Shown: positions 1 through 7,454, counted from the stretch's first letter. The stretch is 41,717 bases of DNA from Candidatus Rokuibacteriota bacterium (GCA_016188005.1 JACPIQ010000121.1:75866-117582); one strand, 5' to 3'. The notes: generated by a model from the sequence alone, not told the origin. A program made the numbers and translations.

Positions 1-1
1 C

Positions 2-412
2 GCCATCATCTCGGCCATCACGCCGCCGGTGTGCGCGGCGGTGTACGTGGCGGCGGCCATCGCGCGGGCGGACTGGGTGCGGACGGGGTTCATCGCGACG
101 CGGCTCGGGCTGGCCGGCTTCATCGCCCCCTACATGTTCATCTACTCCCCGGCCCTGCTCTGGCAGGGGCCGCTGGTGGAGATCGCCTGGGCCAGCGTGA
201 CCGCCTGCGTGGGTGTGATCGCGCTGGCCGCGGGCTCCATGGGGTACCTGCTGCGGCGCGCGAACCTGGTGGAGCGGGCCCTGCTGCTGGCCGCCGCGCT
301 CCTGCTCATCAAGCCCGGCCTGGCCACCGACCTCGTCGGCTTCGCCCTGCTGGGCGCGGTGCTCGCGCTGCAGCGGCTCCGCCCCGCGCCCGTGGCTCAA
401 CCCGCTTCCTGA
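2..412 (+). CDS. TRAP transporter fused permease, C-terminal end (partial)
   Basis: The reading frame is open from the window edge and stops at 410-412, so only the last 136 residues are visible. They begin with AIISAITPPVCAAVYVAAAI, which resembles the conserved ITPPV region of the DctM-like large permease of TRAP transporters. Several hydrophobic segments follow (residues about 30-50, 60-80 and 95-120), as in the 4TM/12TM fused permeases with a C-terminal extension. Such permeases import organic acids across the inner membrane using an ion gradient and a periplasmic binding protein, which would lie upstream and is not seen. The next gene starts 12 bases downstream, so co-transcription with the enoyl-CoA hydratase is likely. 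The substrate cannot be deduced. Confidence 0.75.
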   Translation, partial: AIISAITPPVCAAVYVAAAIARADWVRTGFIATRLGLAGFIAPYMFIYSPALLWQGPLVEIAWASVTACVGVIALAAGSMGYLLRRANLVERALLLAAALLLIKPGLATDLVGFALLGAVLALQRLRPAPVAQPAS

Positions 413-424
413 GGAGGCGCATCC

Positions 425-1210
425 ATGCCACCGGTGCTCTACGAGCACAGCGGTCCTGTCGTGACGATCACCATCAACCGGCCGGAGGCGATGAACGCTG
501 TCGACCCCGAGACCCACCACGCGCTCATCGAGGCCTGGACGCGCTTCCGCGACGACGACTCCGCCTGGGTCGCCATCCTCACGGGGGCCGGGGAGAAGGC
601 CTTCTGCGCGGGCGCGGATCTGAAGAAGATGATCCCGGTTGCCTTCGGCAAGGGCGGTGTCAAGCGGGGGCACAACGACTACGGCCTCGGCGGCATCACG
701 CGCGGGATGGAGATCTGGAAGCCCATGATCGCGGCCATCAACGGCTTCTGCCTGGCGGGCGGCATGGAGGAGGCGCTCTGCTGCGACCTGCGCGTGGCCG
801 TGCCGCACGCGACCTTCGGCCTGCCCGAGGTGCGCTGGGCCATCATGCCCGGGGCGGGGGGGACGCAGCGGCTGCCGCGGGCCATCCCCCTGGCCAAGGC
901 CATGGAGATGATCCTCATGGCGCAGACCATCACGGCGGAGGAGGCGTTGCGCCTCGGGCTCATCAACGCCGTCGTCCCACCGGCGGAGCTCCTGCCGACG
1001 GCGCGCCGGTGGGCCGACACCATCTGCGAGCGCGGCCCGCTGGCCGTGCGCGCCGCCAAGGAGGCCGTCATCCGCGGTCTCACGATGCCGCTCGGCGACG
1101 GGCTCAGGCTCGAGGCCTTCCTCTCGGGAACGCTCCGTGGCACCGAGGACGCCGTGGAAGGGCCCCGGGCCTTCGCCGAGAAGCGCAAGCCGGACTTCAA
1201 GGCGCGGTAG
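425..1210 (+). CDS. Enoyl-CoA hydratase (crotonase family)
   Basis: This 261-residue cytoplasmic protein has the crotonase fold and normal family length. The CoA-binding and oxyanion-hole segments are visible (AFCAGADLKK at about 60, and AINGFCLAGG). Both acidic residues of true hydratases are present: E115 in AGGMEEALCCD and E135 in FGLPEVRW, matching Glu144 and Glu164 of rat crotonase. The C-terminal FAEKRKPDFK tail is typical. It probably hydrates trans-2-enoyl-CoA in beta-oxidation of a fatty or organic acid. The ATG follows a GAGGAGGCG ribosome site. It sits between a TRAP permease and a Nudix hydrolase with short gaps, which suggests one transcript. Chain-length specificity is unknown. 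Confidence 0.88.
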   Translation: MPPVLYEHSGPVVTITINRPEAMNAVDPETHHALIEAWTRFRDDDSAWVAILTGAGEKAFCAGADLKKMIPVAFGKGGVKRGHNDYGLGGITRGMEIWKPMIAAINGFCLAGGMEEALCCDLRVAVPHATFGLPEVRWAIMPGAGGTQRLPRAIPLAKAMEMILMAQTITAEEALRLGLINAVVPPAELLPTARRWADTICERGPLAVRAAKEAVIRGLTMPLGDGLRLEAFLSGTLRGTEDAVEGPRAFAEKRKPDFKAR

Positions 1211-1219
1211 GGCGGCGAC

Positions 1220-1807
1220 ATGGACCTGGAGGTGCTTCGCGCGCGACTCGATGCAGCGCTCTCCGAGCGCCCGCGCATCGCGCTCGACCGGAGCGACCTC
1301 GTCTCCTCGGCCGTGCTCCTGGCCATCACCGACCGGGACGGGGCTCACATCCTCTTCACCAAGAAGTCCGAGTCGGTTCCGCACCACAAGGGGCAGTTCT
1401 CCTTCCCTGGCGGAATCTGCGAGGAGCGGGACGCCTCCCGCGTGGAGACGGCGCTGCGCGAGGCGTGGGAGGAGATCCGGCTCCCCGCGGATGCCGTGGA
1501 GGTGCTGGGGCTGCTGGACGACACGGCCACCCGCGCCACGCCCTTCGTCATCACCCCGGTGGTGGGTCTCGTGCGCCGGCCGGTCGCCTTCCGCCCGGAC
1601 GGGCGGGAGATCGAGCGCGTGATCGAGGTGCCGCTGGAGCGGCTGCGCGACCCGGCCATCTTCACCACGGAGCTGTGGGAGCGGGACGGCGAGGCCCACC
1701 CCGTGCACTTCTACCAGGTGTCGGCAGCCGACGTGGTGTGGGGCGCAACGGCACGGATCCTGAAGCAGTTCCTCGACATCCTCGACGCGGCGGAGGCGAC
1801 GGCGTGA
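1220..1807 (+). CDS. Nudix hydrolase, probable CoA pyrophosphatase
   Basis: The 195-residue protein carries a Nudix box with the pattern of the CoA pyrophosphatase (NudL/YeaB) group: GG at about residues 65-66, then REAWEEI around 86-92, which supplies the metal-binding glutamates. The usual Gly after EE-I is Arg here (EEIRL). SFPGG just before the box also fits CoA-ases. The predicted reaction is hydrolysis of CoA or acyl-CoA to 3',5'-ADP and 4'-phosphopantetheine, a way to prune CoA pools. Its place between two crotonase-family genes agrees with a CoA substrate. Its stop overlaps the GTG of the next gene at 1804-1807, which suggests translational coupling. Confidence 0.85.
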   Translation: MDLEVLRARLDAALSERPRIALDRSDLVSSAVLLAITDRDGAHILFTKKSESVPHHKGQFSFPGGICEERDASRVETALREAWEEIRLPADAVEVLGLLDDTATRATPFVITPVVGLVRRPVAFRPDGREIERVIEVPLERLRDPAIFTTELWERDGEAHPVHFYQVSAADVVWGATARILKQFLDILDAAEATA

Positions 1808-2586
1808 GCTACGAGACCTTGCTGGTGCGCGTGGCGGACGGCGTGGGGACGGTGACGCTGAACCGGCCGGAAGTCAGGAATGCCCTGAGCCCGGCCATGC
1901 TGCGCGAGCTGGAGGCGGCGCTGGGCACGCTCGAGGGTGACCCGGAGGCACGCGTGGTCGTGCTGCGGGGCGCGGGCGACAGGGCCTTCTGCGCGGGCGC
2001 CGACCTCAAGGGGGTGGGAGATCGTGGCACGACGCTGGCGGCGCGCGAGGCCTTCAGCGGGATGCCCCGGGTCCTCGAGCAGATGGCGCGCATGAGGACG
2101 CCTGTCATCGCCCAGGTGCATGGCTTCGCCCTCGCGGGGGGCTGTGGGCTCGCGGTCGGCTGCGACCTCGTGGTCGCCTCGGAGGATGCCGTGTTCGGGC
2201 TTCCCGAGATCCGGATCGGCGTCCTCCCGCTCATCGTCATGGCGCCCATCCTGCGCGCGGCGGGACGCAAGCGGGGGATGCTCATGGTCCTCACGGGCGA
2301 GCAGGTGTCGGCGCGCGAGGCCTACGAGATGGGGCTCGTGAGCCGCGTGGTGGCCCGGGCCGAGCTGGAGGGAACCGTCACTGCGCTCGCCCGGACGCTG
2401 GCCGGGCTCTCGCCCACGGCCCTCGGCATCGCGAAGGAGGCCGCGGCCGCCCAGGGCGACATGGAGTACGGCGCGGCGCTCCGGTACCTGCGCGAGCTGA
2501 CGACGCTGGTCTTCATGTCCGACGATGCGAGGGAGGGGATCGCCGCCTTCTTCGAGAAGCGTCCGCCGCGGTGGACCGGCCGGTGA
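1804..2586 (+). CDS. Crotonase-family enoyl-CoA hydratase/isomerase lacking one catalytic Glu
   Basis: The 260-residue protein starts at a GTG that overlaps the preceding stop (GTGA); this start gives MSYETLLVRV, the expected crotonase N-terminus. AFCAGADLKG (about 61-70) and the FEKRPPRWTGR tail confirm the family. The first hydratase glutamate is replaced by glycine (G115 in AGGCGLAVGC), while the second is kept (E135 in FGLPEI). Classical two-Glu hydration is therefore unlikely. Family members with one acidic residue include enoyl-CoA isomerases and other crotonase chemistries, so the exact reaction is open. It differs in this from the crotonase at 425-1210, so the two are not simple duplicates. 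Confidence 0.85.
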   Translation: MSYETLLVRVADGVGTVTLNRPEVRNALSPAMLRELEAALGTLEGDPEARVVVLRGAGDRAFCAGADLKGVGDRGTTLAAREAFSGMPRVLEQMARMRTPVIAQVHGFALAGGCGLAVGCDLVVASEDAVFGLPEIRIGVLPLIVMAPILRAAGRKRGMLMVLTGEQVSAREAYEMGLVSRVVARAELEGTVTALARTLAGLSPTALGIAKEAAAAQGDMEYGAALRYLRELTTLVFMSDDAREGIAAFFEKRPPRWTGR

Positions 2587-3275
2587 CGCGCGCGCGGGGC
2601 GCGTTCCTGGCCGGCGCGGTGCTGGGCGCGGTGCTGGGCGCTGGCCTCGGGGTGGGTGCCGCCTCCGCCCAGCCCGCGGAGTCGCCGCTCACGGTGGCGA
2701 CCGTCAGCGGCCAGGTGGAGGTGTACCGCAAGCCCCGGAACGCCTGGACGCCGGCCCGGCTCCGCGATCAGATTGCCGGGGGAGAGGGCGCCCGCGCCCT
2801 TCCCGGCGGGCGTCTCACCCTCCGCACCGTGGGAGGCCACGCGCTCCGGCTTGCCCCGCTCTCGCAGGTGTTCCTCGCCGAGGGCGCTCCCGCTGCAGGT
2901 CAGCCCCTCGGCCTCCGCATGGACGGTGGCTGGGTGTGGGTGGCCGTGCTGCCCGGCGCCTCGCTCCGCGCGCCGCTCGAGGTACAGGCTGGTCCGGTCA
3001 CGGTGGCCCTGCGGGGCGGCACCGCGGGGATCCGCGCCAACGCCGACGGCTCGGTGCTCGTCCGTGTCTATCACGGCGCGGCCCTCTGTACCGGCACGGG
3101 CGCCGCGGGCCGGTGGGAGCGGGCCCTCACGGCGGGCGAGGAGCTGCTGGGGCCAGCGGCGGGCGTGCCCGGCGAGCCGCGGCCCCTCACGCCGGACAGC
3201 GCGGAAGCCACCTGGGTGCTCTGGAACCAGGAGCAGGATCGGGCGGGAGGATACGCGGGTCCGGCGCCGCGGTGA
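2583..3275 (+). CDS. Exported FecR-domain-like protein
   Basis: About 230 residues. An N-terminal signal peptide (basic MTRAR, a hydrophobic Ala/Gly/Val stretch, AASAQ cleavage region) is followed by a FecR-like beta-rich segment. SPLTVATVSGQVEV, the LRDQIAGGEGAR stretch and GGTAGIRANADGS match the pattern of FecR domains that recur in periplasmic or surface proteins. I placed the start at GTG 2583, which overlaps the upstream stop as GTGA, a layout seen repeatedly here; an in-frame GTG at 2571 would add four residues. There is no anti-sigma or transmembrane part beyond the signal, so it is more likely a periplasmic scaffold than a classical FecR regulator. The function is not known. Confidence 0.7.
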   Translation: MTRARGAFLAGAVLGAVLGAGLGVGAASAQPAESPLTVATVSGQVEVYRKPRNAWTPARLRDQIAGGEGARALPGGRLTLRTVGGHALRLAPLSQVFLAEGAPAAGQPLGLRMDGGWVWVAVLPGASLRAPLEVQAGPVTVALRGGTAGIRANADGSVLVRVYHGAALCTGTGAAGRWERALTAGEELLGPAAGVPGEPRPLTPDSAEATWVLWNQEQDRAGGYAGPAPR

Positions 3276-3293
3276 GGACGCCGGCCCTGGCGG

Positions 3294-3695
3294 TCAGGGC
3301 AGGCTGACCGTGGTCCCGTCCCCGCTGGTGGTGACGATGAAGGTGCCCAGCGAGGTGCTGCTGTAGGCGTAGGAGCTCCAGCCGGCCGGCGGAGCGGGGG
3401 TCGAGGCCATGAAGGGCCCCGCGACATCGCCGAGGCTGTTGGTGGCGGCGGCATTGAGGTCGGCCAGCGTCGACGGCAACGTGCGCATGTGCGAGGAGTA
3501 TATGCTGATGGCCGACACGAGGGATCGGGAGTCGGCCTCCGCCTTGGCGACGCGGGCGCGGACCTGCATGTTGGCGTACAGCGGGACGGCGATGGCCGCC
3601 AGGATGCCGATGATGGCCACCACGATCATGAGCTCGATCAGGGTGAACCCCCGAGCGGCTCGTCGCATGCGCACTTCCCGAGGCCGGGAGCTCAT
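3294..3695 (-). CDS. Type IV pilin-like / GspG-type prepilin
   Basis: The 133-residue protein has a textbook class III prepilin leader. A short basic N-terminus ends in RRAARG, followed by FTLIELMIVVAIIGILAAIA: cleavage after Gly, Phe at +1 and Glu at +5. The hydrophobic helix is followed by a small Ser/Thr-rich globular domain, with no Cys pair visible. It would be processed by a prepilin peptidase and assembled into a type IV pilus or type II secretion pseudopilus. The ATG at 3695 has GGGAGGA upstream and gives a 17-residue leader; an ATG at 3668 is an alternative. No pilus assembly genes are in the window, so this pilin is an orphan here. It ends 18 bases from the convergent FecR-like gene. 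Confidence 0.85.
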   Translation of the reverse strand: MSSRPREVRMRRAARGFTLIELMIVVAIIGILAAIAVPLYANMQVRARVAKAEADSRSLVSAISIYSSHMRTLPSTLADLNAAATNSLGDVAGPFMASTPAPPAGWSSYAYSSTSLGTFIVTTSGDGTTVSLP

Positions 3696-3739
3696 CGCAT
3701 CCGTTCCTCCCGCGAGGTAGCGTGCCGGCTGGCACCGGT

Positions 3740-3768
3740 GAGGTGGCACCACCTCCGCGGACAGGCTA
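3740..3768 (-). promoter_or_regulatory. Possible extended -10 and inverted repeat ahead of the pilin gene
   Basis: Reading the minus strand, TGCTAGCCT (hexamer at 3768-3763) looks like an extended -10. A perfect 7-bp inverted repeat, GAGGTGG/CCACCTC (3740-3746 and 3749-3755), lies just downstream. Together they would give a leader of roughly 60 nt before the pilin ATG at 3695. No convincing -35 was found, so the assignment is weak. Confidence 0.3.
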
Positions 3769-3838
3769 GCACCCTCCGGGCCGGTTCCCGTCACCTTTTG
3801 TCCTGGGCTCCGGAGGGGGACGGAGCGCGCTCCCCGCG

Positions 3839-4813
3839 CTACGGCCACCAGAGGTAGAGGAAGCGGGGACCGGCGCCGCCCACGAGGGCGGCGAGCTGGG
3901 CCGCGGCCGCCTCGGCGCTGGGCGGGGTGGGCGTCGAGGAATAGAAGGTCGCGCGGTACTCCCTGGGGCGGTGGTACATGACGACGCGCGCTTCGGTGAG
4001 GCCCGCCGCCCGCCGCGCGATGGCCACCGCGTCGTCCAGGTACCCCACGCGGTCCACGAGGCCCAGCGCGAGCGCCTGGTCGGCCGTGTAGATACGCCCG
4101 TCGGCCACGGCGCGCACGCGCTCCTCGGGGAGCTTGCGGGAGGCCACGATGAGGCTCACGAAGCGGCCGTGCATCGCGTCGATGACCTCCTGGAAGATGG
4201 CGCGCTCCTCGTCGGTGAGGCTCCGGAAGGGCGAGCCCGCATCTTTCTTGGGGCCGGACTTGATGGCCATCGGGGCCACCCCGATCTTCTCGAGGAGCCC
4301 CTGGGTGTTGACCGTGAGCATGACGACGCCGATGCTGCCCGTGATGGTCGTCGGGTGAGCGATGATGGTGTCGGCGGCCAGCGCCGCGTAGTACCCACCC
4401 GAGGCCCCCACGTCCATGATGGCCGCCACCACGGGGATCTTCCGGCGCGCCTTGAACGTGGAGATCTCCCGGTGGAGGATGTCCGAGGCCGTGATGGTGC
4501 CGCCGGGGCTGTTGATGCGGACGATGAGGGCCCGCACCTGCTCGTCCTGCTCGGCCCGGCGCAGCTCTTCGCGGACGCGCGCCAGGAGCGGGACGCGCGG
4601 CGGGGGTGTCCCGAGGCTGAGCCCGGGCGCGTCCTCGGCCAGCACGCCCGAGAGGTCCACGAGGAGGATCTTGGCCGCTCCCGATCCCTCCACGGTCTCC
4701 TCGACGAGCGGACGGATCCGGGGTTGCAGTTCCAGCGAGATCACCGAGCAGCCGGCCAGGAGGACCGCGGCCGCGAGCGTCGACACTCGGGTAGCCAGAC
4801 GCCAGGCGCGCAT
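3839..4813 (-). CDS. sppA: Signal peptide peptidase SppA-type lipoprotein protease (S49)
   Basis: The 324-residue protein begins with a lipoprotein signal: basic MRAWR, a hydrophobic stretch, lipobox LLAGC with Cys22. The S49 fold follows, with INSPGG at about 100-105, catalytic Ser138 in GASGGYYAA and catalytic Lys190 in KSGPKKDAGSP. The 52-residue Ser-Lys spacing equals that of the short Bacillus SppA (Ser147/Lys199). It degrades leftover signal peptides and possibly other membrane peptides. The ATG at 4813 is preferred over upstream in-frame codons because the lipoprotein signal starts there and a promoter sits directly before it. A lipid anchor in place of the usual transmembrane anchor is a variation on the family. 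Confidence 0.9.
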   Translation of the reverse strand: MRAWRLATRVSTLAAAVLLAGCSVISLELQPRIRPLVEETVEGSGAAKILLVDLSGVLAEDAPGLSLGTPPPRVPLLARVREELRRAEQDEQVRALIVRINSPGGTITASDILHREISTFKARRKIPVVAAIMDVGASGGYYAALAADTIIAHPTTITGSIGVVMLTVNTQGLLEKIGVAPMAIKSGPKKDAGSPFRSLTDEERAIFQEVIDAMHGRFVSLIVASRKLPEERVRAVADGRIYTADQALALGLVDRVGYLDDAVAIARRAAGLTEARVVMYHRPREYRATFYSSTPTPPSAEAAAAQLAALVGGAGPRFLYLWWP

Positions 4814-4819
4814 GGCGGG

Positions 4820-4848
4820 AGTATACGGGCCGCGGCGAGCCTCCTCAA
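4820..4848 (-). promoter_or_regulatory. sppA promoter, probably leaderless
   Basis: On the minus strand, TTGAGG (4848-4843), a 17-nt spacer and TATACT (4825-4820) form a good sigma70-type promoter. Only six bases (CCCGCC) separate the -10 from the ATG at 4813. Transcription should therefore start at or next to the A of the ATG, leaving no room for a ribosome binding site. Confidence 0.6.
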
Positions 4849-4903
4849 CGACTGATCTATAATCGAGGCAACGCCGCCCCCCGCGGGTCATCTGGCCACC
4901 CCC

Positions 4904-5270
4904 GATGAGCCCGGCAGGGCGAAGAGGCCGAACCGCAACCCGAGGTCATCGACGGTCAAGCGAGATGGAGAGCCCGGCAGGGCGAAGAGGCCGAACCGCA
5001 ACCCGAGGTCATCGACAGTCAAGCGAGATGGAGAGCCCGGCAGGGCGAAGAGGCCGAACCGCAACCCGAGGTCATCGACGGTCAAGCGAGATGAAGAGCC
5101 CGGCAGGGCGAAGAGGCCGAACCGCAACCCGAGGTCATCGACGGTCAAGCGAGATGGAGAGCCCGGCAGGGCGAAGAGGCCGAATCCGAAGGCGCGGTTG
5201 ATGACACGCCCCGATGAGCCGCGAAGCGGCGAAGAGGCCGAACCGCCACCCGACATCATCCACATTCAAG
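4904..5270. repeat. 63-bp tandem repeat array
   Basis: Four near-identical 63-bp units begin with GAGCCCGGCAGGGC at 4907, 4970, 5033 and 5096. A fifth, starting at 5159, diverges after about 27 bases, and a decayed unit begins at about 5214. Full units differ from each other by one or two bases. The shared core includes GCGAAGAGGCCGAACCG and GGTCATCGAC. Because 63 is 21 codons, several frames stay open on both strands (for example a 125-residue minus-strand frame from 5265), but none has a ribosome site or recognisable fold, and I do not call a gene. The array fills the gap between sppA and the cupin gene; its last degenerate unit runs up to the cupin ribosome site. There are no unique spacers, so it is not a CRISPR. 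Confidence 0.9.
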
Positions 5271-5287
5271 CAACAGAAAGGATCTGC

Positions 5288-5665
5288 ATGCGATACATCG
5301 TGAGACCGGAGGACGTGCCGCCCTACTCGCCGCCGCTGCACGCGGGCACCGTGAATCGTCGGCTCGTGGGGCGTGAGGTGAACGGCTCCACCCGGCTGGA
5401 GGTCGTGCTCGGGACGCTGGAGCCCGGGGGTGTGGCCCTGCGTCACAGCCACGACGCCGAGGAGCAGGCCATCTACATCCTCGAGGGGCGCGCGCTGGTG
5501 GAAGTGGGCGACGACGTCAGGGAAGAGGTGGGGCCGGGCACGGCTTGCTTCTTTCCCGCTGGCGTGGCCCATCGCGTGGAGGCGCTGACGCCGTTCAGGA
5601 CGCTCGTCATCTACGCCCCGCCCGTCGAGCGCTCCACCTCGGACCAGCCGTTCCGTCCTGCCTGA
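5288..5665 (+). CDS. Cupin-domain protein
   Basis: The 125-residue single-domain cupin shows both conserved motifs. Motif 1 is RHSHDAEEQAIYILEG (two His and a Glu as metal ligands); motif 2 is GTACFFPAGVAHRV (PxG and the last His). It probably binds a divalent metal, but the substrate cannot be told. ATG 5288 is chosen because AGAAAGGA lies six bases before it. The frame remains open upstream only because it runs through the decayed 63-bp repeat, so a longer start would add repeat-derived residues. The next gene begins 10 bases after its stop, suggesting a shared transcript with the threonine dehydratase-like enzyme. Confidence 0.8.
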   Translation: MRYIVRPEDVPPYSPPLHAGTVNRRLVGREVNGSTRLEVVLGTLEPGGVALRHSHDAEEQAIYILEGRALVEVGDDVREEVGPGTACFFPAGVAHRVEALTPFRTLVIYAPPVERSTSDQPFRPA

Positions 5666-5675
5666 GCGCCGTCGC

Positions 5676-6647
5676 GTGAGCGCGCTGACGCTGGAGGACG
5701 TCCAGGCGGCGGCCGTGCGGCTCCAGGGGCGCATCCACCGGACGCCCGTGGTGACGAGCCGCTCCTTCGACGAGGCCAGCGGTTTCGCTGTCTTCTTCAA
5801 GTGCGAGAACCTGCAGCGCGCCGGCGCTTTCAAGATCCGCGGGGCGCTCAACAAGCTGCTGTCGCTCTCCGAGGCCGAACGGCGCCGCGGCGTGGTGGCC
5901 TTTTCCTCCGGCAACCATGCCCAGGGCGTGGCGCTGGCGGCGCGCCTGACCGGGACCACCGCGACGATCCTCATGCCCACCGATGCGCCGGCTCTCAAGC
6001 TGGCCGCCACGCGGGGCTATGGCGCCGAGGTCGTCTTCTACGACCGCCAGACCGAGGATCGTGAGGGGCGGGCACGAGCGCTCGTTGCGCGCACCGGGCG
6101 GGTGCTGGTGCCGCCCTATGACGACCCCGCGATCATGGCCGGGCAGGGGACCGCGGCGCTGGAGCTGTTCGCGGAGGTCGGCGAGCTCGATGCGCTGCTG
6201 ACGCCCGTGGGCGGGGGTGGGCTCATGGCCGGCTGCAGCACAGTGGCCAGGGCCCTCCGGTCCGGGATCCGCGTCTTCGGCGTGGAGGCGGACAGCGCCA
6301 ACGACACCTACCTCTCCCTCCGGGCGGGGAAGCGCGTCAGCATCCCGCCGCCGCCCACGATCGCCGACGGCATCCGCAACCTCTCGCCGGGCGCGCTGAC
6401 CTTCCCGGTGCTCCAGCGGAACCTCTCGGGCGTGCTGCTGGTCTCCGACGCCGAGATCGAGGCCGCGGTCCGCTTCCTGCTGTTCCGCACAAAGCTCCTC
6501 GTGGAGCCCACGGGTGCCGTCCCGGCGGCGGCTCTGCTGGCGGACAAGCTGCCGCTCGGGAAGGGCGCGCGGGTGGGCGTGGTGCTCTCGGGCGGCAATG
6601 TGGACCCGCAGGTCCTCGCCCGTATCATCGGGCTCGCCGCGGGATAG
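5676..6647 (+). CDS. Threonine/serine dehydratase-type PLP enzyme (fold type II)
   Basis: The 323-residue protein matches the catalytic domain of threonine/serine dehydratases. The PLP-binding lysine is K53 in GAFKIRGALN, the substrate loop is SSGNHAQGVAL, the phosphate-binding loop is VGGGGLMAG, and SGGN occurs near the C-terminus. There is no C-terminal ACT-like regulatory domain, so it resembles the catabolic or short forms (TdcB/YbgE style) and not isoleucine-inhibited IlvA. It would convert L-threonine to 2-oxobutanoate and ammonia, or L-serine to pyruvate. Some close relatives are racemases or act on hydroxy-aspartate, so the substrate is inferred from the family. The start is GTG at 5676, shortly after the cupin stop. 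Confidence 0.85.
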   Translation: MSALTLEDVQAAAVRLQGRIHRTPVVTSRSFDEASGFAVFFKCENLQRAGAFKIRGALNKLLSLSEAERRRGVVAFSSGNHAQGVALAARLTGTTATILMPTDAPALKLAATRGYGAEVVFYDRQTEDREGRARALVARTGRVLVPPYDDPAIMAGQGTAALELFAEVGELDALLTPVGGGGLMAGCSTVARALRSGIRVFGVEADSANDTYLSLRAGKRVSIPPPPTIADGIRNLSPGALTFPVLQRNLSGVLLVSDAEIEAAVRFLLFRTKLLVEPTGAVPAAALLADKLPLGKGARVGVVLSGGNVDPQVLARIIGLAAG

Positions 6648-6743
6648 TCCGCCGGTCACGCCTCCGTCAAGGCCGTGGAGGGCTTGACAGGGCCGGGCCG
6701 GACGGCTCAAGGTCTTGGAGAGCATGCAGCGGAGGAGGCCAGC

Positions 6744-7370
6744 GTGACGGGACGGGACCGGCGACGGGCGGCGCGGGCCGGGGCGGCGTGGCCGGTCAGC
6801 ATCGAGACCTTCGACCGGCGAGCGATCCCCGGCGAAGTCGTGGACGTGAGCACCTCCGGGATGCGGGTCCGGGCCCAGGGTGAGCTGGCCGTGGGCGCGG
6901 CGGTGACGCTGCGGGTGGCGCTTCCACACGGCGCGGACCGGCTGGAGGTCGTTGCCCGCGTGGCCCGCCGGGTGGCCGACGAGCTGGCGCTGGACTTCAT
7001 CGGGCTGCCCGAGACGGAGGCGCGCCGGGTCAAGCCCTTCGTGCCGGCGTGGGAGGCCCGGCGGCGCGCGCCGCGAGTGCATGCCCGGGTGCCCATGACG
7101 ATCGGGAAGGGGACGGACGGCAGCGCGGCGGGGGCGACCGTGGACCTGAGCCAGTTCTCCGCCAGGGTCGCCACGGAGTTGCCGCTCCAGCCGGGGGACC
7201 GGGTGACCCTCCAGCTGTCGCCGCCTGCCCCCGGGGCCCCGCTCGCGTTGACCGCTGTGGTGTGGGACGGGGACAGCGCCGGGACGGTGCTCGTCTTCGT
7301 GAACCTCTCCGTGGCGGAGTTCGCCCGGCTGGGCGTCTACGTCTCGAGCCTCATCGCGCGGGAAGGCTGA
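6744..7370 (+). CDS. Tandem PilZ-domain protein
   Basis: The 208-residue protein has two PilZ-like domains in series. The first has the full c-di-GMP signature: RRRAAR at about residues 5-10 and DVSTSGMRV about 30 residues later, fitting RxxxR and D/NxSxxG. The second has RRRAPR but DLSQFSARV, in which the glycine is lost, so it may have weak or no nucleotide binding. The start is GTG 6744, preceded by GGAGGAGG at 6731-6738; the frame is open further upstream but lacks a ribosome site. It is probably a cytoplasmic c-di-GMP effector acting on motility, pili or polysaccharide. No partner is obvious in adjacent genes; the nearest pilus gene is the pilin at 3294. Confidence 0.8.
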   Translation: MTGRDRRRAARAGAAWPVSIETFDRRAIPGEVVDVSTSGMRVRAQGELAVGAAVTLRVALPHGADRLEVVARVARRVADELALDFIGLPETEARRVKPFVPAWEARRRAPRVHARVPMTIGKGTDGSAAGATVDLSQFSARVATELPLQPGDRVTLQLSPPAPGAPLALTAVVWDGDSAGTVLVFVNLSVAEFARLGVYVSSLIAREG

Positions 7371-7399
7371 GCCGCCGCACTGCCGCGCCCACTTTCAAA

Positions 7400-7454
7400 T
7401 TGACAGGGCTCGAAGCTGCCGCATAAGATGAATGGCGGTTCAGTCACCCGCCAT
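7400..7454 (+). promoter_or_regulatory. TetR-gene promoter with operator-like palindrome
   Basis: TTGACA (7400-7405), an 18-nt spacer and TAAGAT (7424-7429) form a strong promoter. Straddling the expected start of transcription is a perfect 7-bp inverted repeat, ATGGCGG (7432-7438) and CCGCCAT (7448-7454), with nine bases between. Its position is what is expected of an autorepressor operator for the TetR protein encoded directly downstream; that assignment is inference. Confidence 0.55.

Noticed and set aside
31-1803. The 5' part of a long plus-strand frame that runs into the crotonase at 1804
   Set aside because: It lies out of frame over the TRAP permease, hydratase and Nudix genes. Only the part from GTG 1804 has a protein family match.
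4888-5265. A 125-residue minus-strand frame through the 63-bp repeats (repeating RFGLFALPGS)
   Set aside because: The repeat length is a multiple of three, so several frames are open by construction. There is no ribosome site and no domain.
4904-5270. CRISPR array
   Set aside because: Whole 63-bp units are repeated without unique spacers and no cas gene is near.
6684-6712. TTGACA at 6684-6689 as a promoter for the PilZ gene
   Set aside because: No acceptable -10 occurs at 15-19 bases (the region reads GGCTCAAGGTCTT), so I do not list it.
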